A stretch of 64,000 bases of DNA, from contig JAFKFH010000021.1 of NCBI GenBank assembly GCA_017307375.1, positions 1 to 64,000 of the forward strand, in the 5' to 3' direction. The stretch's first letter is position 1; the number at the start of each line of letters is the position of its first letter. The notes under the pieces are model-generated. The model was not told where the DNA came from. It was given only the letters and a program-made list of their open reading frames with translations, and did not search any database. The translations under genes and the position numbers were made by a program. This document shows, piece after piece, positions 17,476-26,203 of this stretch. The stretch comes from Alphaproteobacteria bacterium (GTDB lineage: Bacteria > Pseudomonadota > Alphaproteobacteria > Ferrovibrionales > Ferrovibrionaceae).

Positions 17476-19359
17476 TCAGGCCGATCGCGCCAGCTCGACG
17501 GTCGCGATCGGCAGGGTGAAGGTGAAGGTGGCGCCGTCATCGGGGTTGTTTGCCGCCGCTATGCGCCCGCCGTGGGCCTCGATGATCGACTGGCAGATCG
17601 ACAGGCCCATGCCCATGCCGTCGGCTTTGGTCGTGAAGAACGGGTTGAATACCATTGCCGGCTCGGCCATCCCGGGGCCACGGTCGCTGACCGCCACCTG
17701 CAACCGGTCGTCGGCCACCGTCACGGCGACGCGCATGACGCGCCGCTCGGCAGCAACATCGGCCATCGCCTGGATACCGTTGATCAGCAGGTTCATCACC
17801 ACCTGCTGGATCTGAACCTTGTCACCGAATCCATCCGGCAGGCCGTCCGCCGCCTCGAGGTTGATGACGGTTCCGTGGGCGTCGCGCCCGACCAGCAGGA
17901 TGGTTTCCTCGATCAGGTCGCGCATGGCCAGGGGTTCGGCCGGCGGCGTGTCGCTGCGTGCCAGGGAACGGATGCGGCCGATCACGTCGGCGGCACGGGT
18001 CCCGTTCGACACCACATGCTCCAGGCAGTCGGCCACCTCGCGCGCGCCGGGGGCCTCGCGCGCCAGCCAGCGCTTGCCGGAACGGCCATAGGTCACGATG
18101 GCCGCCAGCGGCTGGTTGACTTCGTGTGCGATCGACGCGGCAAGCTGGCCCAGCATGCTGACGCGGGAGGCATGGGCCAGTTCGGCCTGCGTCCGGACCA
18201 GCTTTGCCTGGGCCTCGTTGCGTTCGGTCACGTCGGCCGCCATCACCAGAACCCGCGACCAGTCGTGAGGGCCGAGCGGCAGGGTGACCCGCATCACCAC
18301 CTCGACGATGCGGCCATCGGCGACGCGAAATTCGGTCTCCTTCTCGACCAGACGTTCGCCCGACGCCAGCTCGGCGACGATCGCGGCGAGGACCTGCGCG
18401 CCGTGCGGCGTGAAGAAGGGGGCCATGCCGTGCGCGAGCAGCGCGGCCCGGTCGGCCATGCCGAACAGCTTGACCGCCGCGTCGTTGGCATCGCGTAGCG
18501 CGCCGCGACCGATGGCCTGCGCGGGTGCCTGGCCGGCCAGGATCTGCTGCCAGGCGTCCGACCAGTCGGACTCCCAGATCGCGAAGCCGGCGGCGTTGAA
18601 GATGGTCCGATAGCGCTCTTCGGACTGGCGGCGTTCGGCATCGGCCCTGATCTGTTCGGTCAGGTCGGCCGAGGTCTCGATGATCCCGATCCGCCGTCCC
18701 TCGGCGTCGAACCGCTGGAGCCAGCGGCTGGCCAGCACGATGCGCCGGCCGTCGCGCCGGATCCGGGTCATTTCGCCCGACCATTTGCCCTCGCCGGCGA
18801 GTCCGCGGACAACCTCGTCGACCGGGAAGTCGCTGGACAGCAGTTCCTGGGCGTTGCGGCCGACTGCCTCGCTCCGCCGCCAGCCGTACAGCACCTCGGC
18901 GCCATCGTTCCAGTAGCGGATGGTGTCGGCCGTATCCCGGATGATCACGGTGTCGTGGGTCAGCTCCAGGATGCGCGCCTGTTCGGCCAGCATCCAGCGG
19001 GCGGAGCGGTTGCGCAGGCAAAGCAGCGTGGTGATCATGATGGCGGTCAGGCTGACCGCGAACCGCACATGGGCACCGCCGAACACGCTCTCGCCATGGT
19101 TGTCGACGAAGGCGATGGTGGCAAGCACCCCGCAGGCAAGGCCGGCCAGTGGCACGGCGCGGCGATGTTCGGTACGGGCGACGAGCAGCACGACGGTCGT
19201 GTAGAGAACGGCGACGGCACCCTCCAGCGGGGTCAGGATATCTGCCAGGAAAATTGCCGCTGCGACCACGACTGCGGCGACGATCGGCCAATGGCGCATC
19301 GGCGACGGCTGGGGGATAACCGGTCCCTCGGCGGTCGGCCGCGCGGCATGCTGTATCAT
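17476..19359 (-). CDS. membrane PAS sensor histidine kinase (FixL-like class)
   Basis: 627 residues. The N-terminus has about four membrane helices (residues ~22-105: IVAAVVVAAAIFLADIL; AVAVLYTTVVLLVA), then two PAS modules (~120-235 with TIRYWNDGAEVLYGWRRSEAVG; ~250-375), a HisKA domain with the phospho-acceptor in SIAHEVNQPLAAIV, and a HATPase domain (NLLINGIQAM, DRGPGM, FFTTKADGMGMGLSI). The HEVNQPL box is typical of kinases that pair with FixJ-type regulators. No haem-binding His is obvious in the PAS modules, so oxygen sensing should not be assumed. The start has GGGGGA upstream. Confidence 0.92.
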   Translation of the reverse strand: MIQHAARPTAEGPVIPQPSPMRHWPIVAAVVVAAAIFLADILTPLEGAVAVLYTTVVLLVARTEHRRAVPLAGLACGVLATIAFVDNHGESVFGGAHVRFAVSLTAIMITTLLCLRNRSARWMLAEQARILELTHDTVIIRDTADTIRYWNDGAEVLYGWRRSEAVGRNAQELLSSDFPVDEVVRGLAGEGKWSGEMTRIRRDGRRIVLASRWLQRFDAEGRRIGIIETSADLTEQIRADAERRQSEERYRTIFNAAGFAIWESDWSDAWQQILAGQAPAQAIGRGALRDANDAAVKLFGMADRAALLAHGMAPFFTPHGAQVLAAIVAELASGERLVEKETEFRVADGRIVEVVMRVTLPLGPHDWSRVLVMAADVTERNEAQAKLVRTQAELAHASRVSMLGQLAASIAHEVNQPLAAIVTYGRSGKRWLAREAPGAREVADCLEHVVSNGTRAADVIGRIRSLARSDTPPAEPLAMRDLIEETILLVGRDAHGTVINLEAADGLPDGFGDKVQIQQVVMNLLINGIQAMADVAAERRVMRVAVTVADDRLQVAVSDRGPGMAEPAMVFNPFFTTKADGMGMGLSICQSIIEAHGGRIAAANNPDDGATFTFTLPIATVELARSA

Positions 19360-19538
19360 CGCCCAGATCCCCCTTGACCGCTTCCCATCACGATCCGGCG
19401 CGCAGGATACCTTGCGGCATGGTGCGATGCCATCGGCGAAGACCGGACCCAAACCAAAGTTTCGATAAACCTTGGTCTGTCTCTTCGTCGGCTCGCGGCA
19501 ACAGGAAACTCGGCCTGTCGCAACCGGAGGACATCTTC

Positions 19539-20054
19539 ATGAACGTCGATAATGCCAAAGCCCGCCGTCTCGCCCCGCTGCAGACCCCATCGGATCTGCC
19601 TGCGGACGGTCTGCACGATATCGCCACCGAACTGTCGGCCCTGCTCGCCGACGTGCTGGCGCTCTATCTGAAGACCAAGAATTTTCACTGGCACATGTCC
19701 GGCCCGCATTTCCGCGACTATCACCTGCTGCTGGACGAACAGGCCGACCAGATCTTTGCGATGACCGACACGATCGCCGAGCGCTCGCGCAAGATCGGGG
19801 GCACGACGCTTCGCTCGATCGGCCATGCCGCCCGGCTGCAGCGCCTTGCCGACAACGATGCGGACTTCGTGACGCCCGCCGACATGCTGGCTGAACTGCG
19901 CGAGGACAATCGCCGGCTCGTCGGCTTCATGCGCGGCGTGCACGAGCTGTGCGACGAGGTGGGCGACGTGGCGACGGCCAGCCTGCTCGAAGTCTGGATC
20001 GACGAGGCCGAACGCCGCACCTGGTTCCTCTACGAATCCGGTCGGCGCGGCTGA
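19539..20054 (+). CDS. dps: DNA-protecting ferritin-like protein
   Basis: 171 residues. Dps stores iron with hydrogen peroxide and shields DNA. The interfacial ferroxidase residues are present: His in NFHWHMSG, and Asp/Glu in LLLDEQADQIF. The N-terminus (NVDNAKARRLAPLQ) carries a few basic residues. The ATG at 19539 follows CGGAGG. Divergent from the sensor kinase; the 179-base region between them contains an inverted repeat ACCAAAG...CCTTGGT near 19454-19477. Its placement beside redox-like two-component genes fits stress control. Confidence 0.95.
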   Translation: MNVDNAKARRLAPLQTPSDLPADGLHDIATELSALLADVLALYLKTKNFHWHMSGPHFRDYHLLLDEQADQIFAMTDTIAERSRKIGGTTLRSIGHAARLQRLADNDADFVTPADMLAELREDNRRLVGFMRGVHELCDEVGDVATASLLEVWIDEAERRTWFLYESGRRG

Positions 20055-20071
20055 CCGCCGGCGAATCGAAG

Positions 20072-20103
20072 GGCCGCGTCCCGGCGAGAGCCCGGGCGCG
20101 GCC
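20072..20103. terminator. GC-rich hairpin between dps and receiver gene
   Basis: Arms GGCCGCG(T)CCCGG and CCGGGCGCGGCC pair over 12 bases around a 7-base loop, in the 61-base gap between two convergent genes. There is no clear T tract, so it is at best a weak or Rho-assisted bidirectional terminator. Confidence 0.5.
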
Positions 20104-20115
20104 GATGCCGCGTGC

Positions 20116-20472
20116 CTAGATGTTGCGCTCGATGCAGGCCAGCAATTCGTCGTCGCCGAACGGTTTGCCAAAGAACGCGACGGCCCCGCGGCGCAGCGCC
20201 TCGGTGCGGGACTGGATCGTCGGCCGGGCGGTGATGACGACGACCGGGAACGGGTGGCCGGCTTCGGCAAGCCGGGCCTGCAGATCCAGCCCGCTCATGC
20301 CCGGCATGTTCACGTCGACGATCAGGCAGCGGGTGCACGCGATCTCGGGCGCGGCCATGAAGTCCTCGCCCGAGGCGTAGGTGCGGACTTCGTAGCCGGC
20401 CGAGCGCACCAGGCTCGCAATCGCCGACCGTACGTCGGCATCGTCGTCCACAATGGCGATCTGCACGGTCAA
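20116..20472 (-). CDS. single-domain response regulator (FixJ-type receiver)
   Basis: 118 residues, receiver only. Acidic pocket Asp9-Asp11, phospho-acceptor Asp53 in LIVDVNMPG, Thr in VVVITARPT and Lys in FFGKPFG. Start is probably the TTG at 20472, with GGAG 6 bases upstream. There is no output domain, so it may act as a phosphate sink or an allosteric partner of the nearby kinase at 17476-19359, which it resembles in class. Ends convergent to dps; starts 30 bases after the FdhF-like gene on the same strand. Confidence 0.88.
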   Translation of the reverse strand: MTVQIAIVDDDADVRSAIASLVRSAGYEVRTYASGEDFMAAPEIACTRCLIVDVNMPGMSGLDLQARLAEAGHPFPVVVITARPTIQSRTEALRRGAVAFFGKPFGDDELLACIERNI

Positions 20473-20502
20473 CGGATACTCCAGATCATATGTCCGTCCA
20501 AG

Positions 20503-22797
20503 TCATGCCGTTGCCCGGGCGCTGCGCACAAGACGGATCGGGATGCCCTTGGCCGACGGCGTAAAGCTCAGCGGATCGCGGGCGTAGAGTGGCATCAGCG
20601 GGTTGACTTCCGGATAGTATGCCGCGCAGCTGCCATCGGGGAAGGCGTAGGGCACGATCTCGAAATCGCGCACCCGGCGTTCGACCCCGTCGCTGGCGAT
20701 CGTGACGAGGTCGACGCGGTCGCCGGCTTCGAGCCCCCGCTTCGTCATCTCGTACTGGTTGAGAAAGACGATGTCGCGCCGGCCATGGACGCCGCGATAG
20801 CGGTCCGAGAATGAATAGAGGGTGGTGTTGTACTGGTCGTGGCTGCGCACCGAGGTCAGCCACAGGGCATCGGGGTCGTCTTGCGTCAGATCCTCGGCCA
20901 GACCCGCGAATACCAGGAAGTTGGCCTTGCCGCTCGCGGTCGTCCAGGCGCGCTCCCGCGCCGACGACGTCAGATGGAAGCCGCCGGGCACCCGGATGCG
21001 GGCGTTATAGTCGCGGAAGATCGGCAGCACATCCTCGATCGCCTCGCGGATCAGATTGTAGTCGGCGGCGAACTGCTCCCAGGGCACCTTGCTGCGTGCG
21101 CCCAGCGTGGCACGGGCCAGCCCGGCGACGATTGCCGGCTCGCTCATCAGATGCTCGGAGGCGGGACGGTTGCGGCCGCCCGACGCATGCACCATCGACA
21201 TCGAATCCTCGACGGTGATCGATTGCGGGCCGCCGGCCTGGACATCGATCTCGGTGCGGCCGAGACAGGGCAGGATCAAGGCCTCGCGACCGTGAACCAG
21301 ATGGCTGCGGTTCAGCTTGGTCGAGACATGCACGGTGAGGGCGAGGTCGCGCAGCGCCCGGCGTGTCGCCTGCCAGTCGGGGATCGCCGCGGCGAAATTG
21401 CCGCCCATGGCAAAGAACACCCGCGCCTCGCCGCGGATCATGGCTTCCAGCGCGGTCACGACGTTGTGGCCTGGCTCGCGTGGCGGCTGGAAGCCGAAGC
21501 GACGTTCGAGACGGTCGAGGAAATCGGCGGATGGCACTTCGGTGATGCCGACCGTGCGATCGCCCTGCACGTTGGAATGGCCGCGCACCGGGCAGATCCC
21601 GGCGCCCTCGCGGCCGATATGCCCGCGCAGCAAGGCCAGATTTGCCAGCTGCTGCACCGTCTCGGTGCCGCGCCGGTGCTGGGTGATGCCCATGCCGTAG
21701 ACGATGATCGCCCGCGAAGCCCGCATGTAGGCCCGGGCCGCCTCGCCGATGTCGTCGCGCGACAGGCCCGACCAGCGTTCGATCTCGTCCCACGCAGTCT
21801 GCCGCAGATCGTCGCGCAGGGCGTCGATGCCGAGCGTGTGGCGGTCGATGAACTCCCAGTCCAGGATGGCCCGGCCGCCCTGGCCCCGCGCCTCGTCGTC
21901 GGCCTCCACCAGCACTTTCATCAGGCCCTTGATCAGGGCTGCGTCACCGCCGACCCTGACCTGGTAGAGGCGCGCTGAAATCGGCGTCGAGCTCAGCGTG
22001 GCCATTTCGACCGGATCCTGCGGGGCGGCAAATCGCTCCAGCGCCCGTTCCCGGAACGGATTGAACGACATGATCGTGGCGCCGCGGCGTGCGGCGTTGC
22101 GCAGGCTGGTCATCATCCGCGGGCTGTTGGTGCCGGGATTCTGGCCGAAGATGAAGATGCAGTCGGCCAGATCGAAGTCGGACAGCAGCACCGTACCCTT
22201 GCCCACGCCGATCGATGCGGCCAGGCCGATCGAGGTCGCCTCGTGGCACATGTTGGAGCAGTCGGGGAAGTTGTTGGTGCCGAACTCGCGCACGAACAGC
22301 TGGTAGAGGAACGCAGCCTCGTTGGAGGTGCGGCCCGAGGTGTAGAACTCGGCCATGTTCGGGTCGGGCAGGGCGTTCAGGTGGCCTGCGACGATCGCGA
22401 AGGCCTCGTCCCAGGTGACCGGCTGGTAGCGATCCGATTCCGCGTCGTAGCGCATCGGATGCGTCAGCCGCCCGGCCATCTCCAGATCGTAGTCCGACCA
22501 GCGGCTCAGTTCCTCGACGCTGTGCTCGGCGAAGAACGCCGGCGTGCACCGTTTCGACGTCGCCTCCCAGGCCACGGCCTTGCCGCCGTTCTCGCAATAC
22601 TCGAACGACGAGGTGTGCTTCGGGTCCGGCCAGGCGCAGCCAGGGCAATCGAAGCCCTCGGGCTGGTTCATGTGGGCCAGCGTCGCCATGCCCTTCACCG
22701 GGATGTCCTGCTTGACCAGGGCGGTGCCCATCGCACGCAGGGCGCCCCAGCCACCGGCGGGTCCGTCGTAGGGGCGAACTGGTTTTTCCGTAGACAT
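20503..22797 (-). CDS. FdhF/YdeP family molybdopterin oxidoreductase
   Basis: 764 residues. Formate-dehydrogenase-H-like large subunit of the YdeP branch. The N-terminus has GFDCPGCAWPDP with only a CxxC pair in place of a full 4Fe-4S Cys set, a later Cys in FEYCENGG, then molybdopterin-binding segments (FIFGQNPGTNSPRM, YTSGRTSNEAAF, YGMGITQHRRGT, RGHSNVQGDRTVGI) and a C-terminal dinucleotide-binding domain (DQYNTTLYSFSDRYRGVHGRRD). YdeP is known from acid resistance in enteric bacteria; substrates are not proven, formate is plausible. No Tat signal, so cytoplasmic. Divergent from mntH. Confidence 0.92.
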   Translation of the reverse strand: MSTEKPVRPYDGPAGGWGALRAMGTALVKQDIPVKGMATLAHMNQPEGFDCPGCAWPDPKHTSSFEYCENGGKAVAWEATSKRCTPAFFAEHSVEELSRWSDYDLEMAGRLTHPMRYDAESDRYQPVTWDEAFAIVAGHLNALPDPNMAEFYTSGRTSNEAAFLYQLFVREFGTNNFPDCSNMCHEATSIGLAASIGVGKGTVLLSDFDLADCIFIFGQNPGTNSPRMMTSLRNAARRGATIMSFNPFRERALERFAAPQDPVEMATLSSTPISARLYQVRVGGDAALIKGLMKVLVEADDEARGQGGRAILDWEFIDRHTLGIDALRDDLRQTAWDEIERWSGLSRDDIGEAARAYMRASRAIIVYGMGITQHRRGTETVQQLANLALLRGHIGREGAGICPVRGHSNVQGDRTVGITEVPSADFLDRLERRFGFQPPREPGHNVVTALEAMIRGEARVFFAMGGNFAAAIPDWQATRRALRDLALTVHVSTKLNRSHLVHGREALILPCLGRTEIDVQAGGPQSITVEDSMSMVHASGGRNRPASEHLMSEPAIVAGLARATLGARSKVPWEQFAADYNLIREAIEDVLPIFRDYNARIRVPGGFHLTSSARERAWTTASGKANFLVFAGLAEDLTQDDPDALWLTSVRSHDQYNTTLYSFSDRYRGVHGRRDIVFLNQYEMTKRGLEAGDRVDLVTIASDGVERRVRDFEIVPYAFPDGSCAAYYPEVNPLMPLYARDPLSFTPSAKGIPIRLVRSARATA

Positions 22798-22900
22798 CGC
22801 TCGGTATCCTCGCCGCTATGCCAATGGCCGGAGGGTAGGGGGCGGTACCGCCAGGCCACCATCATACGTGGGTTTGGTACCTTCTGCCGCCCCGGTGCCG

Positions 22901-22914
22901 CATACCTAAGTATG
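22901..22914. promoter_or_regulatory. ATACCTAAGTAT palindrome (shared motif copy 1)
   Basis: CATACCTAAGTATG, preceded by GCCG, is nearly identical to the element at 26826-26839 (GCCGCATACCTAGGTATAG). A candidate -10 (TATGAT) for the molybdoenzyme gene lies about 41 bases downstream on the minus strand. The 5-base dyad spacing suits LuxR/FixJ-type regulators; the FixJ gene at 16812-17459 is a candidate binder. Confidence 0.5.
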
Positions 22915-23029
22915 GCTTGCTGCCAGCGCGACCATGCGACGCGGCGATCATCACGCGCAAGCAGACCCGACATCGTCCTAGCCCGAAATCCGGACGCCGT
23001 TCGATCCATCGATAGGAATTATAGCCGTG

Positions 23030-23061
23030 CTTTTGCGAAAGAAGCCCGGCGCTTTCGAAAG
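23030..23061. promoter_or_regulatory. paired CTTT/AAAG palindromes upstream of mntH
   Basis: CTTTTGCGAAAG (23030-23041) and CTTTCGAAAG (23052-23061) are centred 21 bases apart, two helical turns, and end 62 bases before the mntH start. They could be operators for a metal-responsive repressor. They do not match the Mur or MntR consensus I know. Confidence 0.4.
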
Positions 23062-23123
23062 ATCGACGACGATCGCCCGTGCATCCTCGGGGCATCGAAA
23101 CGCGAAGAACCGGAAACGCCGAG

Positions 23124-24389
23124 ATGTCGCTCAGCCTCGATCTTCAGTCGACCCGATTCGGCACCATACCCGCCGGGTGCAGCCGGGCCGCCCGCACCAT
23201 GGCCCGGATGGCAGGGCCGGCCGTGGTTGCGTCGATCGCGTACATGGATCCCGGCAATTTCGCCACCAACATTCAGGCAGGCGCCGGCTATGGCTACCAG
23301 CTGCTGTGGGTCGTGCTTGCGGCAAATCTGGTCGCCATGCTGTTCCAGGGATTGTCCGCCAGGCTCGGCCTGGTCACCGGGCGCAATCTTGCGGAACTCT
23401 GCCGCGACGAACTGCCGCCCGCATTGGTCTATCCGATGTGGGTGATTGGCGAACTGGCGGCGATGGCGACGGATCTGGCCGAGTTTCTCGGCGGCGCACT
23501 GGGGCTCTCCCTGCTGCTGGGTCTGCCGCTGATGGCGGGAATGGTCGCGACGGCTGCCCTGACGGCTGCCGCGCTGACGCTGGAACGGCGGAGCTTCCGT
23601 CGGCTGGAATTGTTGATCGGCGGTTTCGTCGGGGTGATCGCCCTGTGCTACGTGGTCGAGCTGTTCCTGGCACCGGTGGACTGGCCGGCGGCGCTGCGGG
23701 GCGCGACTCGGCCGGTGCTTCCCGACCACGAAGCGCTGGTCCTGGCCGTCGGTATCATCGGTGCGACGGTGATGCCCCATGCGATCTTCCTGCATTCCGG
23801 ACTGACCCAGAACCGGCTTCCCGTGGCGGGTCCGGTGCAGCGCCGCAAGCTGGTCGGCTATGTGACGCGCGAGGTTGTGGTGGCCTTGTCGGTCGCCGGT
23901 TTCGTCAACCTGGCGATGGTCGCGATGGCTGCCGCATCGTTTCACCAGACCCAGCCCGGCATTGCCGAGATCGATGAAGCCTACCGGATGCTGACGCCAT
24001 TGCTCGGCGGCGCCGCGGCCCTGCTTTTCCTGACATCCCTGATCGCCTCGGGATTGTCGAGCTCGATCGTCGGCACCATCGCCGGGCAGATGATCATGCA
24101 GGGGTTCGTCGGGTTTCGCATCCCCGTCTGGCTGCGTCGGACGGTCACCGCGTTGCCCGCCTTCGCGGTGGTCGCACTGGGCATCGACATCACCCGTGCC
24201 CTGGTACTGAGCCAGGTGGTCCTGTCGCTGGCATTGCCGGTGCCGATGATCACCCTCGTCCTGTTCTCCCGGCGCCGCGACCTGATGGGAGAGTTCGCCC
24301 TGCGTCGACCGACGACGGCACTCGCCGTCGCCGCGACCGTCGCGATCGTCGGGCTGAACGTGCTTCTCGCCTTCCAAGCCTTCAACTGA
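23124..24389 (+). CDS. mntH: Nramp-family divalent metal (Mn2+) importer
   Basis: 421 residues with about 11 hydrophobic helices. The metal-binding motif of helix 1 is present (YMDPGNFATN, Asp-Pro-Gly-Asn), and helix 6 carries MPHAIFLHSG with the required Met-Pro-His. These residues bind Mn2+ or Fe2+ in proton-coupled import. Start ATG at 23124; a longer in-frame start exists at 23079. The oxalate decarboxylase gene follows after 15 bases on the same strand: a manganese importer with a manganese enzyme. Confidence 0.95.
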   Translation: MSLSLDLQSTRFGTIPAGCSRAARTMARMAGPAVVASIAYMDPGNFATNIQAGAGYGYQLLWVVLAANLVAMLFQGLSARLGLVTGRNLAELCRDELPPALVYPMWVIGELAAMATDLAEFLGGALGLSLLLGLPLMAGMVATAALTAAALTLERRSFRRLELLIGGFVGVIALCYVVELFLAPVDWPAALRGATRPVLPDHEALVLAVGIIGATVMPHAIFLHSGLTQNRLPVAGPVQRRKLVGYVTREVVVALSVAGFVNLAMVAMAAASFHQTQPGIAEIDEAYRMLTPLLGGAAALLFLTSLIASGLSSSIVGTIAGQMIMQGFVGFRIPVWLRRTVTALPAFAVVALGIDITRALVLSQVVLSLALPVPMITLVLFSRRRDLMGEFALRRPTTALAVAATVAIVGLNVLLAFQAFN

Positions 24390-24404
24390 AAAAGGAAAAT
24401 GACC

Positions 24405-25652
24405 ATGGTTCAGTTTTCTCGTCGGAACCTGTTGGCCCTCGGTGCGGCCGGCGGGGCGGCGATGGCCGCGACCTCCGCCTATGCCGCAAGCTTCGGCGAT
24501 CCGGATCGACCGGCGCAGGGGGCGATCAATGCCCGCTCGGGCGCGTTGAGCGACCCGGGACCGCAGAACCGCGCCTTGGCGGACCAGTTCCCGTCGTCCG
24601 GCAGTCCGCCGGCGACCGATGTCGGTGACCAACCCCAGTTCTGGTCGTCGTTCAACATCGCCCATCGCCGCATCCAGGACGGCGGCTGGGCGCGCGAGGT
24701 GACGCAGCAGAACTTTCCGATCTCCGAGGAGATTGCCGGCGTCAACATGCGGCTGTCGGCCGGCGGCATCCGCGAGCTGCACTGGCATCTGGCCGCGGAA
24801 TGGGGCTTCATGACGGCCGGCCGCTGCCGCGTCACGGTGCTGGACGAATTCGGCCAGGCCTATGTCGACGATGTCGGTCCGGGCGACCTCTGGTATTTTC
24901 CACCCGGGCAGCCGCATTCGTTGCAGGGCCTCGGCCCAGACGGCTGCGAATTCCTGATCGCGTTCGACGATGGCCGCGCATCGGAGTTCGGTACCTTCAT
25001 GGTGACCGACTGGCTGGCGCACACGCCGCCCGAGATCCTGGCCAAGAATTTCGGCGTGCCGGCCGAGACCTTCCGCGCGATCCCGCTGAACGATCTGTGG
25101 ATTTTCCAGGGGCGCGAGCCCGGCCCGCTGGCGATCGACCAGGCGGCGGTGGCGTCGGGCGGGGTGCCGGCAAACCCCTTCACCTTCAAGCTGGGCAGCG
25201 CCAGGCCGATCCGGCAGACGCGTGGGGGCATGATCCAGCTGGCGGATTCGACGACCTTCAAGGTCTCGACCGCCATCGCCGGCGCGATCGAGACCATCAG
25301 GCCCGGTGCCATTCGCGATCTGCATTGGCATCCCAATGCCGACGAATGGCAGTACTGGCTGAAGGGCGAGGGGCGGATGACCGTCTTCGGTGCCGGCCCG
25401 CGCGCCCAGACCGCGGATTTCCGGCCCGGTGACGTCGGTTACGTCAAGCGCAGCTACGGCCACTACATCGAGAATACCGGCAATACCGACCTCCTGGTGC
25501 TCGCCGTGTTCAAGACGGCAAGATACGCCGAGGTCGGGCTGTCGGATTGGCTGACGCACACGCCGCGCGACCTGGTGGCGCAGCATTTCAACATCAGCCC
25601 CGAGACGATCGACAGGTTTCCCAGCGACCAGCCCGGGCTGATGCCGAGGTGA
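24405..25652 (+). CDS. Tat-exported bicupin oxalate decarboxylase family protein
   Basis: 415 residues. A twin-arginine signal (SRRNLLALG, residues 5-13, cleavage after the AYA near 27) predicts a folded, metal-loaded protein sent to the periplasm. Two cupin domains each carry a metal site: His126-Trp-His128 with Glu132 and a His in PGQPHS, then His307-Trp-His309 with Glu314 and a His in GHYIEN. The family splits oxalate into formate and CO2 with Mn2+. The lid loop, SENST in the Bacillus enzyme, reads Ser193-Glu-Phe-Gly-Thr197: the catalytic Glu is kept, its neighbours are not, so activity could differ. I prefer the second ATG (24405), since AAGGA sits 8 bases before it. Confidence 0.88.
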   Translation: MVQFSRRNLLALGAAGGAAMAATSAYAASFGDPDRPAQGAINARSGALSDPGPQNRALADQFPSSGSPPATDVGDQPQFWSSFNIAHRRIQDGGWAREVTQQNFPISEEIAGVNMRLSAGGIRELHWHLAAEWGFMTAGRCRVTVLDEFGQAYVDDVGPGDLWYFPPGQPHSLQGLGPDGCEFLIAFDDGRASEFGTFMVTDWLAHTPPEILAKNFGVPAETFRAIPLNDLWIFQGREPGPLAIDQAAVASGGVPANPFTFKLGSARPIRQTRGGMIQLADSTTFKVSTAIAGAIETIRPGAIRDLHWHPNADEWQYWLKGEGRMTVFGAGPRAQTADFRPGDVGYVKRSYGHYIENTGNTDLLVLAVFKTARYAEVGLSDWLTHTPRDLVAQHFNISPETIDRFPSDQPGLMPR

Positions 25653-26103
25653 CGCGGTCAGGCGGCGCCTTCACCCGAAGGCGCCGTTCGCGGGACCGCC
25701 AGCGGTGCGGGGTTTCCCCGCAGATCCGCTTGAACACGGTGGTGAAATGCGCCTGGGTCTGGAATCCGACGCTGAGCGCCACGTCGACCAGGCTGGCGCC
25801 GTCCTCGCGCATCAGGCTCTGTGCCCGTTCGATGCGCCGGCGCAGCAGATAGTCGTGGGGGCGCTGGCCCGTCGCGGCGCGGAACTGCGCGGCAAAATGC
25901 ATCCGGCTCAGCCCGGCCGCCGCGGCCATGTCCTGCAGCGTGATAGGCCCGTCCAGATGTTCCTCGACATGGCGAAAGACCCGCGTCAGGCGCCACGCGG
26001 GCAGGGCGGTGCCTGCCCGCTCGGTCTCCTGCCGCTGCAACAGGCGCAGAAGAATGGCGATGCGCATGGCATCGGCGAAGATGTCGTCACCGGCTGCGGG
26101 CAT
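25594..26103 (-). CDS. AraC family regulator
   Basis: 169 residues starting from an ATG with AAGGAG upstream. The first ~55 residues are short and lack a full sensor domain; the double HTH spans ~58-150 (TLQDMAAAAGLSRMHFAAQFRAATG; SLVDVALSVGFQTQAHFTTVFKRICG). Its 3' end overlaps the oxalate decarboxylase gene by 59 bases in convergent orientation, so transcription of either could interfere with the other. Likely regulator of the mntH-oxalate decarboxylase pair or of the neighbouring AraC gene. Confidence 0.88.
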   Translation of the reverse strand: MPAAGDDIFADAMRIAILLRLLQRQETERAGTALPAWRLTRVFRHVEEHLDGPITLQDMAAAAGLSRMHFAAQFRAATGQRPHDYLLRRRIERAQSLMREDGASLVDVALSVGFQTQAHFTTVFKRICGETPHRWRSRERRLRVKAPPDRVTSASARAGRWETCRSSRG

Positions 26104-26203
26104 GATGATCTCCTTCGAACGTCCCTTCGGCAGAACCTAGGAAGGAATTCGTCGGATCGACATCATGCCATGGTTTGAAGTTCTACCTGATTGGTATGAT
26201 CGC

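Larger units (their letters stand above)
22798..23123. other. 326-base divergent promoter region, fdhF-like/mntH
   Basis: No gene. It holds a perfect GGCGGTACCGCC palindrome at 22841-22852, the CATACCTAAGTATG palindrome at 22901-22914, and two CTTT...AAAG palindromes close to mntH (23030-23041 and 23052-23061). This concentration of symmetric elements suggests more than one regulator. Confidence 0.6.
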
